Of a DNA stretch of 64,000 bases, positions 9,480-20,341 are shown piece by piece. Every line of letters starts with the position of its first letter. Within the stretch, counting starts at the first letter, position 1. A model generated the notes under the pieces. It did no database searches. It saw only the letters and a list, made by a program, of their open reading frames with translations, and had not been told where the DNA came from. Origin of the DNA: Aricia agestis (Eukaryota > Arthropoda > Insecta > Lepidoptera > Lycaenidae); assembly GCF_905147365.1 (NCBI RefSeq), contig NC_056427.1, positions 5,337,001 to 5,401,000 on the forward strand, written 5' to 3'. Both the position numbers and the translations under genes were made by a program.

Positions 9480-9958
9480 ATGGGCCAGTGTTTAATAAAA
9501 TCTGCCAAGTGCGAGTCGAACATAATCGGATCGAATAAAATGGTTCTTACCATTTTATAGCAAAAAAAAGTTTTTGTGGGCATACAATTAAGTTATTCAT
9601 TAAATTAATTTTATTTAAATTTTTGTATTATAATATCGCTAAAATATTCACAAAATCTTTAATTATATTTATACTTTAATAAGTATAAATATAATTGAGG
9701 ATTTTGTGAATATTTTAGCTGCCTACGTTTACCGTTACTGATGTCGAGCAAAATGACCAAAAAATCAAGTTTGTTGTATCGGAGCTCCCCTTAATATTCA
9801 TTTTTTCTGTTTTTTGTATTTATTGTTATAGCGGCAACAGAAATTCACAATCTGTAAAAAAGAGGTATAGCGATTCTTGAGAAGCCTGAAGACATACAAA
9901 CTGACATCGAAGTCTCAGTAATAGGTTCCCGTTCTTACCATCTGCGTATGGAACCCTA
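9480..9958 (+). repeat. Family 17 repeat interrupted by a hairpin
   Basis: Starts with gccaagtgcgagtcgaacat and runs through ggagctccccttaatattca and attgttatagcggcaacaga to a degraded gttcccgttcttaccatctg and gaaccctaaaaa end. Pieces of the same repeat occur near 11405, 28729 and 30668. The 9641-9719 hairpin sits inside. Confidence 0.5.
9641..9719. repeat. Near-perfect hairpin, about 38-bp arms
   Basis: Arms contain gctaaaatattcacaaaatc and ttatatttatactt, mirrored almost without mismatch around a loop of two or three bases. Confidence 0.7.
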
Positions 9959-10117
9959 AAAAGAATTTTTTGTCAATTTTGTCGAGCCGGTAAAAATAGA
10001 TCCTTAATATTACTGAAATAAAAAGTGTGCTGAAATTGCTGAGACGAGAAAATTACGTTACATTTTTGGCATTTGAAAGTAATTTCGTAGTTTGGACATA
10101 ATTTTTACAATCCATAA

Positions 10118-10307
10118 TCTTATATCTTATATCTTCTTGTATATATATATAATTGGAATCTCGGAATCGGCTCCAACGATTTTCATGATATTTAGTATTT
10201 AGGAGGTTTCGGGGGCGATAAATCGATCTACCTAGGAATAATTTTTAGAAAATGTCATTTTATTCGTGTTTTATCGAATACCGAGCAAAGCTCGGTCAAA
10301 CAGCTAG
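10118..10307 (+). mobile_element. Non-autonomous Helitron, family f8
   Basis: Begins TCTTATATCTTATATCTTCT, then a short TA run, then gattttcatgatatttagta and ggcgataaatcgatctacc. It ends with the hairpin ACCGAGC-aaa-GCTCGGT, seven bases later CAGCTAG and a host T. This is the textbook Helitron 3' end. Confidence 0.8.
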
Positions 10308-10311
10308 TATT

Positions 10312-10480
10312 ATTAATGCTGTATCAGTCTATATTTTGTCTGTTACCTCTTCCTGCTCAAACCGCTGAACCGATTTTGCTAAAATTTGGTATGGAGATAC
10401 TTTAAGTTCCAGGGAAGAATATAGGGTACTTTTTATCCTGAAAAATGTACAGTTCCCGCGCGGTGAGTTTGTGCGTTTGC
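10312..10480 (+). mobile_element. Helitron f4 fragment
   Basis: Lies directly behind the f8 copy. Carries gctgaaccgattttgctaaa, ggtatggagatactttaagt and cagttcccgcgcg. Confidence 0.5.
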
Positions 10481-10564
10481 GACGTTTTATGAGCTATCTC
10501 TGGATCTACTGGATGAAAAAATCCTTTTTGTGGATGTCATAATATATACATATACATATGTATA

Positions 10565-10746
10565 CAAGGTGTAACAAAAATAAGTGATATAACTTTAGGG
10601 TGTGTATGTGTTCCTTATAGAGAGCTCACTGTGAAAGTAGCAGCGCTGAAAGACCAAATTTTTTTTTACTTTTGTATGGACAAGCACCCAAATGTCACGA
10701 GTTTCCCTAAAATATTACGAGTATCACTTATTTTTGTTACACCCTG
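10565..10746. mobile_element. Mariner-like MITE, internally deleted
   Basis: Ends C-AAGGTGTAAC and GTTACACCCTG with flanking TA. About 75 bp shorter than the full copies because most of one arm is lost. Confidence 0.75.
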
Positions 10747-12694
10747 TATATCCCACATGTTGTTAAAAAATTTGAAAAAAGATGGAAATTTCCATCCAGG
10801 AGTTTAACAAGGGATGAAGGTTTTGCCAGTAATAATTGCCTGTTTCTTGCGTTTGAAACCGTGGGTTAAAGTAAGTATGATAAAAAGGTATTTTTAAAGA
10901 CTTCTCTCATTTTTAAAATATGAAAACTGCGTAAATAAATGCCTCGAATTTTCGGACAAACACTGTATAAAGTATAAAAGATTTTGTAAAATGTTGAATA
11001 TTTTAATAGGTATGTATTTAAATCAATATCTGTATATTCCCTTTTCTCGATCAAAATATTGGAAAGTTTCACCAAAAATACTGACTTGCACACTAATTAT
11101 GCACCCTAAATAATGCGAATTAAGCACACTATTTAAAGTTATTTGCAAAACTGTTTTACTGAACGAATAACTATTATTAAAATTGTATATCTAACAATTC
11201 CTTAGTTTAACAAACATACTACAACTTTTTAAAGGAAAACCATTACCTAAATTAATTTAAGGAACATCATTTATTCTAAATAAAACCCAATTTAATCTGT
11301 TATGTTCATAATTAAAAACACATAAAAATCATCAAGTGCCAACTTAACATGGACTAAACTTTGGCACAGTGAATGGTAACTCAGTTTATAAACAATAATA
11401 ATAAACAATCGGCAAAGAGCGAGTCGGATTCGCGCACAAAGGGTTCCTTACCGATATATTGCAAAATTATTAAGCCTCCGGCTTAGGAATTGCACTTTAG
11501 AGGTTGACAAGCTACTAAAGAAAAAAAAAGAAAAAAACAACTGGCTTCTACTTCTGGATGGTTCACAAAAAAATTACCACGATGGCTAAGGCGGGAGCGT
11601 AGCGCAGCGTAGCTATCTAACCTAACCCAATCAAGTCGTATTGGGCCAACATTGCTATTAATTATTTAAGAATCATTAATAAATTTACTAACCCATACAA
11701 TTACAACACAATAGTAAATTTTGATAATTTTTCTTAATTTTTATCAAGAAACCTTGAATTATGTAGTTTTGGAATGATAAAATCTTTCACCATATCTCAT
11801 CATAATTACCAAAAATCTTTGTCGCTAACACAGAAATAGATCAAGATATTATATCTGTGGTCGCTAAAGAGTAAAGAGCGAGCGCAAAGGAGTAAGTGCG
11901 GCGTTAGATGAGGAGGCCCCAACATGTTTTTAAGTAAAACAGAGAAACAAAAAGAAAATAAAGTTAGGCTAAAAATATTTTAGTCGCACGATTTGTCAAT
12001 TTGTAGACTTGTTTTGATAATAGAAATTGATTTTACTGTGGTGCACCTTTCGATATCGTTTTTAGAAATTTCGTTGTAAGATTGTCCAATTTAGAGTGCA
12101 AGTTAGTATTTTTGATAAACAATTTAAATTTTAGTTTTACAAATAATATATCCGATGTATGATCCATACTTTTGGTGTGAATTCGGTTATAAAGGTCGTC
12201 TCGTTTTGTATGATGTTTAAGTTTTTTTTTAAGGACATGTTCAGTTAATCAATTGTTTTTTTTGATCAGCATTAGTTTTTCTGGTATGCATTCAGTTAAT
12301 TAGCGGAGTTAAGGTAGTGTGCTGCAAAATTATTCTGATGTGCATTTAATAATATCCCATTTTAATATAAAAGTCGTACCAAAGTTGGTATTATGCTTTG
12401 ATGAAAGTTTGAGAACATTTTGCTGAGTAATCGTCGACTTGAGGTTTGACAGTAACTGTCAGTAATGCGAGGCCACGAAAAACCTTTGCGGTGCGATGCG
12501 TCGTCGCAAGAACTTTTTATTAGCGTCCGTTGGAAATTGAAGTGGAGTGATCGAAAAAATATCGTAATATAGTAAATCAATATCAAATTTTGTGACGAAA
12601 ACACATAATCCTGAATCACGCTTTTGAAGTTTTTTTAACAGTTGAAGGTTTCGAAACGTCTGAAAAACAGCTCTTCACTAGGTCAAAAGATTCA
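10747..12694. other. Mostly unique AT-rich intron
   Basis: No coding exon recognised. A piece of family 17 (aagagcgagtcggattcgcg, near 11411) is present. The rest lacks visible repeats. Confidence 0.4.
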
Positions 12695-12840
12695 AGGCTT
12701 GCGGTGGTGAGCGCTGAACTAATTCAATCAAACGGCGGCTTTTGAATCAATCAAAAAGCTAGACGTGTAATTGAATGGCGTTGTTCAGTCACAGGGCTAG
12801 CTGTTGATTGAACGGCTATTTAAACCAGTTGGCTGCGTCA
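12695..12840 (+). mobile_element. Partial copy of the 7507 element (right end)
   Basis: gagcgctgaactaattcaat, ggcggcttttgaatca, tgaatggcgttgttcagtc and aaccagttggctgcgtc match the right third of the 747-bp element. Confidence 0.65.
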
Positions 12841-12847
12841 TATACAT

Positions 12848-12925
12848 GCAAAATAGTATGGGCAGCGCAGGCGCGTGCGACGGAGCGCGGACGCGGGCGA
12901 CGACGCTGCCCATACTATTTTTCAT
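12848..12925. mobile_element. Tiny TIR element with GC-rich core
   Basis: AAATAGTATGGGCAGCG is mirrored by CGCTGCCCATACTATTT around a roughly 40-bp core rich in CG. It abuts the end of the 12695 fragment. Confidence 0.55.
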
Positions 12926-14065
12926 TTATACACACGCGTGCGTGCGCCCGCGCGAGTTTTAGTGTTAGCCCTAAAGGCAGAGCAATATTTGCCGATTCAG
13001 CAAGCATTTTATACTAAACATTCCGCGTGGCCTTCGTAAATACGCACTTGCATTTTCATCGCCTTCAGGCTCGTATTGTGTTATCGCTCGTCAACGCAAC
13101 GCGATGCGTTATTCAGGTGCGACGACGCAATGCGTCATAGCCATGTGGCCATGCTCTTACAATGCTTGGGTAATATTTTAAGATTTAAAAACGACCTAAA
13201 GTTTTTATAATGAACGTGATTTGACACTAATTTTTATGCCCAAAAAAACTTTATTGTTATCTTGAAGAGGATATTAATATGTATTAGGGATTTCTTAATA
13301 CGTGAGCCAAAAACTTTGTATCCCTTTTGACGAAAAACGGGGAAACGTAGGTGAATGAAATTTTGCACAGTTATAGTTTATATGGTGAAGGAGTGCATCG
13401 AGCTAATATTATTTTGAAATTATGCTTTTATCATACATTTTTTAACAAATAAAACATTACACACACACTACAACACACACACTAGGAAAAATGACAGATT
13501 TTTGAGTGACAAGCCTATACATACGAATTATACTCTTTTATTTATGGTTGAAGTCTGTTGACAACAAGTTGACAAATTGAAAATGGATTATAGTTTTTTT
13601 TTTTGTATTGAATCTTAGATACTATGACAATGCTTACACGGCCAGTCTCAGTTCAGCTGAGTCCCAGAGACAAGAGTTGAAAAAATATTATGATAAAGTC
13701 AATATTTTTTTACAAAATATAGGTAGTAGTCCTAATGTCGCCGAAACTAAGGTCTAATTTCGACCATTGGTCGATCTCTAGTAGTGATTAAATATGCCCT
13801 TCCTTCCTTAAAGTCTATAAGGGCATAGTTCTAAACATCTTTTTGTTCGATTCAGTGAGTTAAATATTGATAGTCAGAAAGAGAGACAGTCACGCTTTCA
13901 AAAAAAAAACAGACAGACAGATAGACAGACGGACAGACAAACAGACATACTTTCGCATTTATAATATTAAGTTTAGATTATGTAGTGATTTTAAAAACGC
14001 TAAGTTTTTTCTCTTAGAGCGTGTACACATAGAGCGCGCCTAACGCGCGCTTCAAAACGCCCAAT
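12926..14065. other. Unassigned intronic DNA
   Basis: Contains (AC)n-like patches near 13457-13485 and a GACA-type run near 13908-13947 of Helitron f4 flavour. No coding exon seen. Confidence 0.4.
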
Positions 14066-14277
14066 AGCTATGTCCACACTGTGCACTTTCATCTTCAATT
14101 TTCGTCATCAACTTTCGTATTGGCGCATTCAATTATTGAATGCGTCAAGGAACGCAACGCCAATATTGTCATTTTTGAAGTTTTGGATACGGTCAGAGCT
14201 CACGTGCGCTGTTGACTGCGCTATAACGCATGCCCTTGATGACAGACAGAAAAAGGCACAGTGTGGACAAGGCTAAT
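14066..14277. mobile_element. TIR element (TGTCCACACTGTGC ends)
   Basis: TGTCCACACTGTGC at the left, GCACAGTGTGGACA at the right, about 205 bp apart. Interior AT-rich, no ORF support. Confidence 0.55.
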
Positions 14278-14289
14278 GTGTACCTGCTC

Positions 14290-14375
14290 TGTGTCGTAGA
14301 GCGTGCTACGAAATGTCGTAGACCCTCTACGCTCGTAAAGCTTCGTAGCGCGGCGTAGCATATTCGTAGCGAAGT
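14290..14375. repeat. CGTAG-rich cluster
   Basis: CGTAG or CTACG occurs about eight times within 85 bp. It may be a degraded fold-back. Confidence 0.35.
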
Positions 14376-14435
14376 AATCAGACATGAGCTGCTTATTTCA
14401 TATTTGTTTTTTTTTCATACAAAATTCATTCTTAA

Positions 14436-14904
14436 GAGGATTTCACACCGCCGTTTATCCATACAAACGCTCTCCCCTGGATAATGCCGGTAGAGTTATG
14501 ATTTTTTTCCTGAATATCTATGGCCACTATTAGCATGTCCCTATGTTTTCTTTTTTTTTCATAATTTTATTAATAAAAAAGATAAGGACGTCCAAAAACC
14601 CAAAAAAATGGCCAGATTTTCCTCTGTGTTCAAACACCCAGAAAACAAAACTGGCTAAAATATACAAAAAAAATAAAACATAGGAACACAGATCAAGCCT
14701 TGCTTTAATTCTTAATGAAAAAAGTACTTAAATCGGTTAAGTTTTGGAAAAGGAATCAGCGGACAACGAATTTTCTGTTCTTTTATTAGAACTTTTTTTC
14801 GTGTTGTCTCTATCGCGCTCTGCGGTGGGAGACTTGAGATTGGTGAAACAGCAATACATTTTCAAATACCTATTTTCAATTTCTCTCACCCCTGGTGTAT
14901 CCTC
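14436..14904 (-). mobile_element. TTAA-flanked MITE, family 13
   Basis: 469 bp between TTAA at 14432-14435 and 14905-14908, with GAGGAT...CACACC-like inverted ends. A second copy in opposite orientation is at 19366-19851, also bounded by TTAA. TTAA duplication is characteristic of piggyBac-type elements; the class call is inference. Confidence 0.7.
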
Positions 14905-14908
14905 TTAA

Positions 14909-15135
14909 GGTACCTTTACAAGTTGAAAGCCTGCTACATGAAGCGGACGACGTGTCGTCGCGACGCTACTGGTTTCTATGTGTTTCCACAGAATACATAA
15001 TATTAAATAGTTGGTATTTCTATAAATAAGTGTCGCAAGCTTCGTGTCGCTAGCTGTGGAGGGTATTTCATAGAAATACATACAAACCAGTATTGTCAGC
15101 AGTTGCCGCGTGTCGCTCGGTTCCAACTTGTACCT
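14909..15135. mobile_element. Second TTAA-flanked inverted-repeat element
   Basis: The left end GGTACCTTTACAAGTTGAA and right end TTCCAACTTGTACC mirror each other apart from six inserted bases. TTAA at 15136-15139 on the right, and it shares TTAA 14905-14908 with the family 13 copy on the left. Confidence 0.55.
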
Positions 15136-15191
15136 TTAATTTTGTTTTGTGGGAAAGAGATTGACAACTTTAATCACGGATATCTTATACT

Positions 15192-15640
15192 AGCTGTGCC
15201 CCGCGGTGTTACCCGCGGTTATTAGAGAAAATAAATTGTGATATATTTTTTTTATGAAATAAAGAAGGCGAACGAGCAAACGGGTCACCTGATGGAAAGC
15301 AACTTCCGTCGCCCATGGACACTCGCAGCATCAGAAGAGCTGCAGGTACGTTGCCGGCCTTTTAAGAGGGAATAGGGTAATAGGGGAGGGTAGGGAAGGG
15401 AATAGGGTAGGGGATTGGGCCTCCGGTAAACTCACTCACTCGGCGAAACACAGTGCAAGCGCTGTTTCACGCCGGTTTTCTGTGAGAACGTGGTATTTCT
15501 CCGGTCAAGCCGGCCCATTCGTGCCGAAGCATGGCTCTCCCACGTATAAAAATTTTATAAAAATCGCTCCAGCCGTAGACGTGAAGAAGTTACAAACATA
15601 CAAATTCACAAACTTTCCCCATTATAATATTAGTGTGATT
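15192..15640 (-). mobile_element. Helitron (f10) split by SINE-3
   Basis: Left part actagctgtgccccgcggtg (15190-15245) carries the CTAG end and a GCGG hairpin. Right part atcgctccagccgtagacgt to attataatattagtgtg (15550-15640). The interruption is the SINE-3 at 15246-15549. Confidence 0.55.
15246..15549 (-). mobile_element. SINE-3 inside a Helitron
   Basis: Full set of SINE-3 blocks from poly(T)-atgaaataaag to cccacgtataa. Confidence 0.82.
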
Positions 15641-15661
15641 AGTGATTAGTGATTACTTATA

Positions 15662-15830
15662 CAGCATGTAACAAAACTAAGTGATAATACTTTAGAGTGT
15701 ATATGGGTTCGTCATAATTATACACAAGTTCACTGTGAAAGTAGCAGCCCTGAAATAGCAAAATTTTAAAAAACAAAAAATTAAAAAAGTATCATTTTTC
15801 AGCGCTGCTACTTTCACAGCCAACTATGTA

Positions 15831-15834
<4 letters not shown>
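15662..15834. mobile_element. Mariner-like MITE, right end replaced by a TA array
   Basis: Left end C-AGCATGTAACAAAACTAAG; the fold-back arms meet at agcgctgctactttcacag. The right terminus is missing at the start of the TA run. Confidence 0.6.
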
Positions 15835-15890
<56 letters not shown>

Positions 15891-15920
15891 AATTGCTCGT
15901 TTAAAGATATAAGATATAAA
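15835..15920 (-). repeat. (TA)27 array plus Helitron f8 5' end
   Basis: About 54 bp of TA, then agaattgctcgtttaaagat, which on the minus strand is the TCTTATATC... start of f8. Confidence 0.7.
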
Positions 15921-16122
15921 ATTGAGTAGATCTTTACAATCGTCTACAACCAATAAAATCTGCCACACCAGGTGGCTGCCAGGTGCGTTTCCCCCTCAAC
16001 GAGTTATGTATTATATTTTATGAGTTCTGTGGTGTTTTACGACAATATCATAACCGAAGTGATATTGGCAGTTAATATTATCATTTATCTATTATACGGT
16101 CATATTAAATTATAACTTACTA

Positions 16123-16615
16123 GCTGTTGCCCGCGACTTCGTCCGCGCGTCCACGTAAACAGAATTTTTTTTTCTAAAAAATATTTTTATAAATAAAAAT
16201 CTATGTTGCTTTTGATACCTCCAAGAGTTAAGAGTTTGACGACCTCTGTGGCTCAGTTGGTGGGCTGTTGGTAGCTCAAGCCGGGGGTCGCGGGTTCGAA
16301 TCCCGCCGACGGAACAAAAAGTTTTCAAAGTTCCTGGGTCATGGATGTGTATTAAATATGTATATCATATAATAAAAATCTTATATATATGTATAGTATA
16401 AAAGTATTAAATATATTTCCGTTGTCTGGTACCCGTAACACAAGTCCTTCAGGTACTTACCACAGGGCCAGACTGACGTGGTGTGAAGCGTCCATAGATA
16501 TTATTATATTATTAATAGTATGTGTACAAAGTTTCATGATGATTCGTCAAGTAGTTTTTGCTTAAAAGCGTAACAAACATCCACGCTTACACATTTATAA
16601 TATTACTAAGGATAA
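16123..16615 (-). mobile_element. Helitron f6 split by SINE-1
   Basis: actagctgttgcccgcgact at left (CTAG end) and gataccfragment-type text tgatacctccaagagt continuing after the SINE as tatgtgtacaaagtttcatg. Uninterrupted copies near 33870 and 55932 show the same junction joined. Confidence 0.7.
16229..16518 (+). mobile_element. SINE-1 copy inserted in Helitron f6
   Basis: tRNA-like A box TGGCTCAGTTGG and B box GGTTCGAATCC, full body and ATT tail. Confidence 0.85.
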
Positions 16616-16680
16616 GGATATGGGCATATTAAAGAGAGCTATAAGTATTTATATGATGAGGCCATTATAATAATACAATA

Positions 16681-17024
16681 CTTTTTTTTTAATGAAATAA
16701 GGAGGCAAACGAGCAAACGGGTCACCTGATGGAAAGCAACTTCCGTCGCCCATGAACACTCGCAGCATCAGAAGAGCTGCAAGTGCGTTGCCGGCCTTTT
16801 AAGAGGGAATAGGGTAATAGGGAAGGGTAGGGAAGGGAAGGGAAGGGAATAGTTGTGGGTAGAGAAGGGAATAGGGTAGGGGTTAGGGGATTGGGCCTCC
16901 GGTAAACTCACTCACTCGGCGAAACACAGCGCAAGCGCTGTTTCACGCCGGTTTTCTGTGAGAACGTGGTATTTATCCGGTCGAGCCGGCCCATTCGTGC
17001 CGAAGCATGGCTCTCCCACGTAAA
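16681..17024 (-). mobile_element. SINE-3 with expanded purine tract
   Basis: All blocks present. The gaaggg/gggaat stretch (16820-16890) is about 40 bp longer than in other copies. Confidence 0.8.
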
Positions 17025-17411
17025 TGTCCCTAGTAAGAATACTGCGTGAAATTTTAATGGTTGTTTTCCCGCAGTAAAATGATTCCATGTTAGTAGTAGT
17101 ATTAGATTTGTGAAGTTTTTTTTTTATTCAAAACATAAATAAAATTCGGCCGGGTTATAGCCGCTCGCGTCTATCGGTCTAAAGTTACCATACGTCATAC
17201 AAAATATTTTTATTTTCAAAAAATAACATGCATTATAAAATAAAATAAAAATAAAAATGTATTATTTCTGAGTAAATTTGAATCAAATTTTTCCAGAATG
17301 TCTACGAGTACCTGATGCCTACCACCGGTTCGGGAACTACCCTAATTATTCGATACTGTAGGTAAATCGTTCTGCTGCGGGAAAACAACCACTAAAATGT
17401 CACGTTGTATA
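17025..17411. other. Unassigned intron with a LINE-like 3' fragment
   Basis: tgcctaccaccggttcggga at 17315 recurs at 52788, where cgagaagaaccggcgtcaga follows; probably a non-LTR 3' UTR piece. Confidence 0.35.
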
Positions 17412-17572
17412 ACGCCCGTTGCGCCAAAATTCGTTTATCGCGTGGGAACCGTACATTTTTCGCGTTAAAAGTATCCTATGGCCTTTCCCGGGACTATGAC
17501 AGCAAAATCGGTTCTACGGTTTGGGCGTGAACAGACAGACAGACACAGTTTCGCAATTACAATATTACTAAC
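17412..17572 (-). mobile_element. Helitron f4 copy
   Basis: gcccgttgcgccaaaattcg, tcgcgtgggaaccgtacatt and the CAGA run near 17532-17545. CTAG end eroded. Confidence 0.6.
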
Positions 17573-17574
17573 TA

Positions 17575-17878
17575 TTCCGGCAAACGTTTCTTTGCCATAT
17601 AAAGTATTTCGCCCGTATTATTTTATTGAAGTGACTAACTAAGTAGGTATGTCACCATGGCAACGTTCATCGCTATCCCGTCGCACAAACAATGGTCGCC
17701 GTCAGTCTCGAGTTGTAATAATTTACTATTATTTATTCAACAAACGCACTTATCAGTACAAAAAGTACCCAGTAGCCGATTCTCAGACCCACTGAATATG
17801 CATATAAAATTTGGTAAAAATCAGTAAAGCCGTTTCGGAGGAGTACGCGGCCTAACATTGTGACACGATATAATTTTA
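17575..17878 (-). mobile_element. Helitron f5 copy
   Basis: ccggcaaacgtttctttgcc hairpin at left, ttgtgacacgata at right. Full length, slightly diverged. Confidence 0.7.
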
Positions 17879-17889
17879 TATATTATAAG

Positions 17890-18045
17890 ACTTGCTGTCC
17901 CGGTGAACTTCCTGTCACTTTAAAACTTTCCCTGGACTTCTACAAATATTTTAAGACCTGCCAGCCCAATCCGATCAGCCGTTTTCGAGTTTTAGCGCGA
18001 CTAACACATTTGAAAATCCATTTTTATATTTAAGAATAGATTATA
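17890..18045 (-). mobile_element. Helitron f7 copy
   Basis: gctgtcccggtgaacttcct, cttccctggacttctacaaa, cagccgttttcgagtttta. It follows f5 within about 12 bp. Confidence 0.6.
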
Positions 18046-18213
18046 GATCTAGCTTAGCGTAGTCTGCGCGCTATAGTTAAGCTATCTAAGCTAAGCTATG
18101 ATGGATGAGCAGGTAATGATATGGCAAACACGTCCACTGCAAGATGGATGCTGTGTTATGGATGGACGGTAATGATAATGACGTAGAGAAATGTTTGTTA
18201 AATATGACAAATA

Positions 18214-18421
18214 TCCATACCTTACTAATATTACAAACGAGACAGTCACCTTTGAGTTTTTTATATAATATATAGATGTGAAAGTGTGTCTGTCTGTTAC
18301 CTCTTCACGCCCAAACCGCTAAACCGATTTTGCTGAAATTTGATATAGGGATACTTGCACGTAAAATGTACGGTTCCCGATAGACGACCTTTGGCGCAAC
18401 GGAGTTGCGGGCGACATCTAG
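18214..18421 (+). mobile_element. Helitron f4, complete ends
   Basis: Starts TCCATAC, ends with hairpin CGCAAC-gga-GTTGCG, spacer GGCGACAT, CTAG and a host T. Confidence 0.72.
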
Positions 18422-18466
18422 TATTATCTAATTGCACAGTTCACTGATTTATACGACCTCTGTCAT

Positions 18467-18752
18467 AGGTACCTCTGTGGCACAGTTGGTGAGCTGCTGG
18501 TAGCTCAAGCCAGGGGTCGCGGGTTCGAATCCCGCCGACGCGCGACGGAACAAAAAAGTTTTTCAAAAAGTTCCTGGGTCTTGGATGTGTATTAAATATG
18601 TGTATCATGTAATAAAAATCTTAAATATATGTATAGTATAAAAGTATTAAATATATTTCCGTTGTCTGGTACCCGTAACACAAGTCCTTCAGGTACTTAC
18701 CACGGGGCCAGACTGACGTGGTGTGAAGCGTCCATAGATATTATTATTATTA
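18467..18752 (+). mobile_element. SINE-1 copy
   Basis: A box TGGCACAGTTGG, B box GGTTCGAATCC. The cgacgcgcgacgg stretch near 18536 holds a small duplication. ATT tail at 18740. Confidence 0.83.
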
Positions 18753-19286
18753 AATTTTGATGAAATTTGGCCCACACATAAAGTAGACCGTAAGGAAGAA
18801 CAAACAAAACTTTTTATCTCAAAAAATGTAGAATTTACTGTTCTATACACAAGCGGACCCCGCTGAATACTGAATAATATAATTGCTATTAAGATATTGA
18901 TAATGGCATATACATTATTCACAAGATGCCACAAGGGATATTGCCAAGTGCTTACATTAATGTATAAAATAATATGTTTAATGTATACATAATTATAATA
19001 CTAGCTATGTTCCGTGGCTTTGTTTTGTATGCTCCTGGGAATTAAGGTCGATTATATTTTTCGTCCCCTTAGAGGCCTAATTTTGAAAAAATCATTTCTT
19101 ATTAGTCTTATTACCCTACGTTTTTTAAACTTAAAATCCTAAGCTACTTTTAAATTTCTAGTACCAAAAATTTACCAATATACAAAAAAATCTACATGTA
19201 TATGCTAAAAATCTTAAAATTTATTTTCTTGTTCTTGCGCAAGAACTGACATTCACATTTGCTATAATAAATTTACTGTAGTGATA
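18753..19286. other. Unassigned intronic DNA
   Basis: A degraded Helitron-like piece (attttgatgaaatttggccc, 18752 on) and AT-rich DNA with no clear structure. Confidence 0.35.
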
Positions 19287-19365
19287 TAAGGGTGGGTTGC
19301 ATCAGAGGCGTGGTTAAAGTTAAAGTTATGGTCAAAGTTATGGTCAAAGTTATGGTTATAGTTAA

Positions 19366-19851
19366 GAGGATACACCAGGGGCGAGAGAAATTGAAAATAG
19401 GTATTTGAAAATGTATTGCTGTCTCACCAATCTCAAGTCTCCCACCGCAGAGCGCGATAGAGACAATACGACAAAAGTTCTAATAAAAAAACAGAAAATC
19501 TTCCATTCGTTGTCCGCTGATTCCTTCTCCAAAACTTAACCGATTTAAGTACTTTTTTCATTAGGAATTAAAGCAAGGCTTGAGCTGTGTTCCTATGTTT
19601 TATTTTTTTTTGTATATTTTAGCCAGTTTTGTTTTCTGGGTATTTAAACACAGAGGAAAATCTTGCCATTTTTTTGGGTTGTCGGACGTTCTTATCTTTT
19701 TTAATAATAAAATTATGAAAAAAAAGAAAACATAGGGACATGCTAATAGTGGCCATAGATATTCAGGAAAAAAATTATAACTCTACCGGCATTATCCAGG
19801 GAGGAAACAGGGGACAGCGTTTGTATGGAAAAACGGCGGTGTGGACTCCTC
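19366..19851 (+). mobile_element. TTAA-flanked MITE, family 13, nested
   Basis: TTAA at 19362-19365 and 19852-19855. Reverse complement of the 14436 copy (gaggatacaccagggg, cagttttgttttctgggt, catagggacatgctaatagt). Confidence 0.75.
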
Positions 19852-19914
19852 TTAAGGCTAACTTTAACTTTAACCTTAACTTTGACTACAGAATTTGACA
19901 GATGACAGCTAGTC

Positions 19915-20038
19915 CGACAAGGCTTGAAATAAACGTGGGCGGGGGCGCTGCTGGTAAAGGAGAACTGTCAAAAATGGCATTTTTGTATGATGACAGCGTT
20001 AGTTCCTTTGACAGCCACGTTCATACAAAGCCTTGTCG
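19915..20038. mobile_element. Small TIR element nested in the 19290 element
   Basis: CGACAAGGCTT with aaacgtgg is mirrored by ccacgttc and AAGCCTTGTCG, 124 bp. Confidence 0.55.
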
Positions 20039-20341
20039 AGCTCAAGGTTATGGTTAAATATGGCATCCATTTTAGACTTTAACCAAAGATTTGACATTTT
20101 GCATTGTAGTTATATTTAAAGTTATGGTTAAAGTTACAGTTATAGCTAAAGTAAGTTGGTGCAACCCACCCTAAGACTGCTAGTATGACCAGTATGTCAG
20201 GTATTCGATACAAATTCCTGCTCATTCGGATATCCGGACATATGGAATGGCTAGAATTCTGCTCATTTTGCTTAGAAATACACTAGTCAAAGATCTAGTT
20301 ATCATCATGTTCTAGCACTATTATTATTATCTATAGAGGTA

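Larger units (their letters stand above)
19290..20171. mobile_element. TAA-flanked TIR element carrying nested insertions
   Basis: GGGTGGGTTGCA at the left and TGCAACCCACCC at the right, each flanked outside by TAA (19287-19289, 20172-20174). A 3-bp TWA duplication with GG-starting ends fits PIF/Harbinger-type MITEs. Subterminal gttatggtcaaa / gttaaagtta repeats. Two further elements are nested inside. Confidence 0.65.

Noticed and set aside
16229..16330. tRNA genes at the many A-box/B-box pairs (also 46000, 51470, 57620, 27480)
   Set aside because: Each is followed by a common SINE body and lacks a matching acceptor stem; these are SINE heads.
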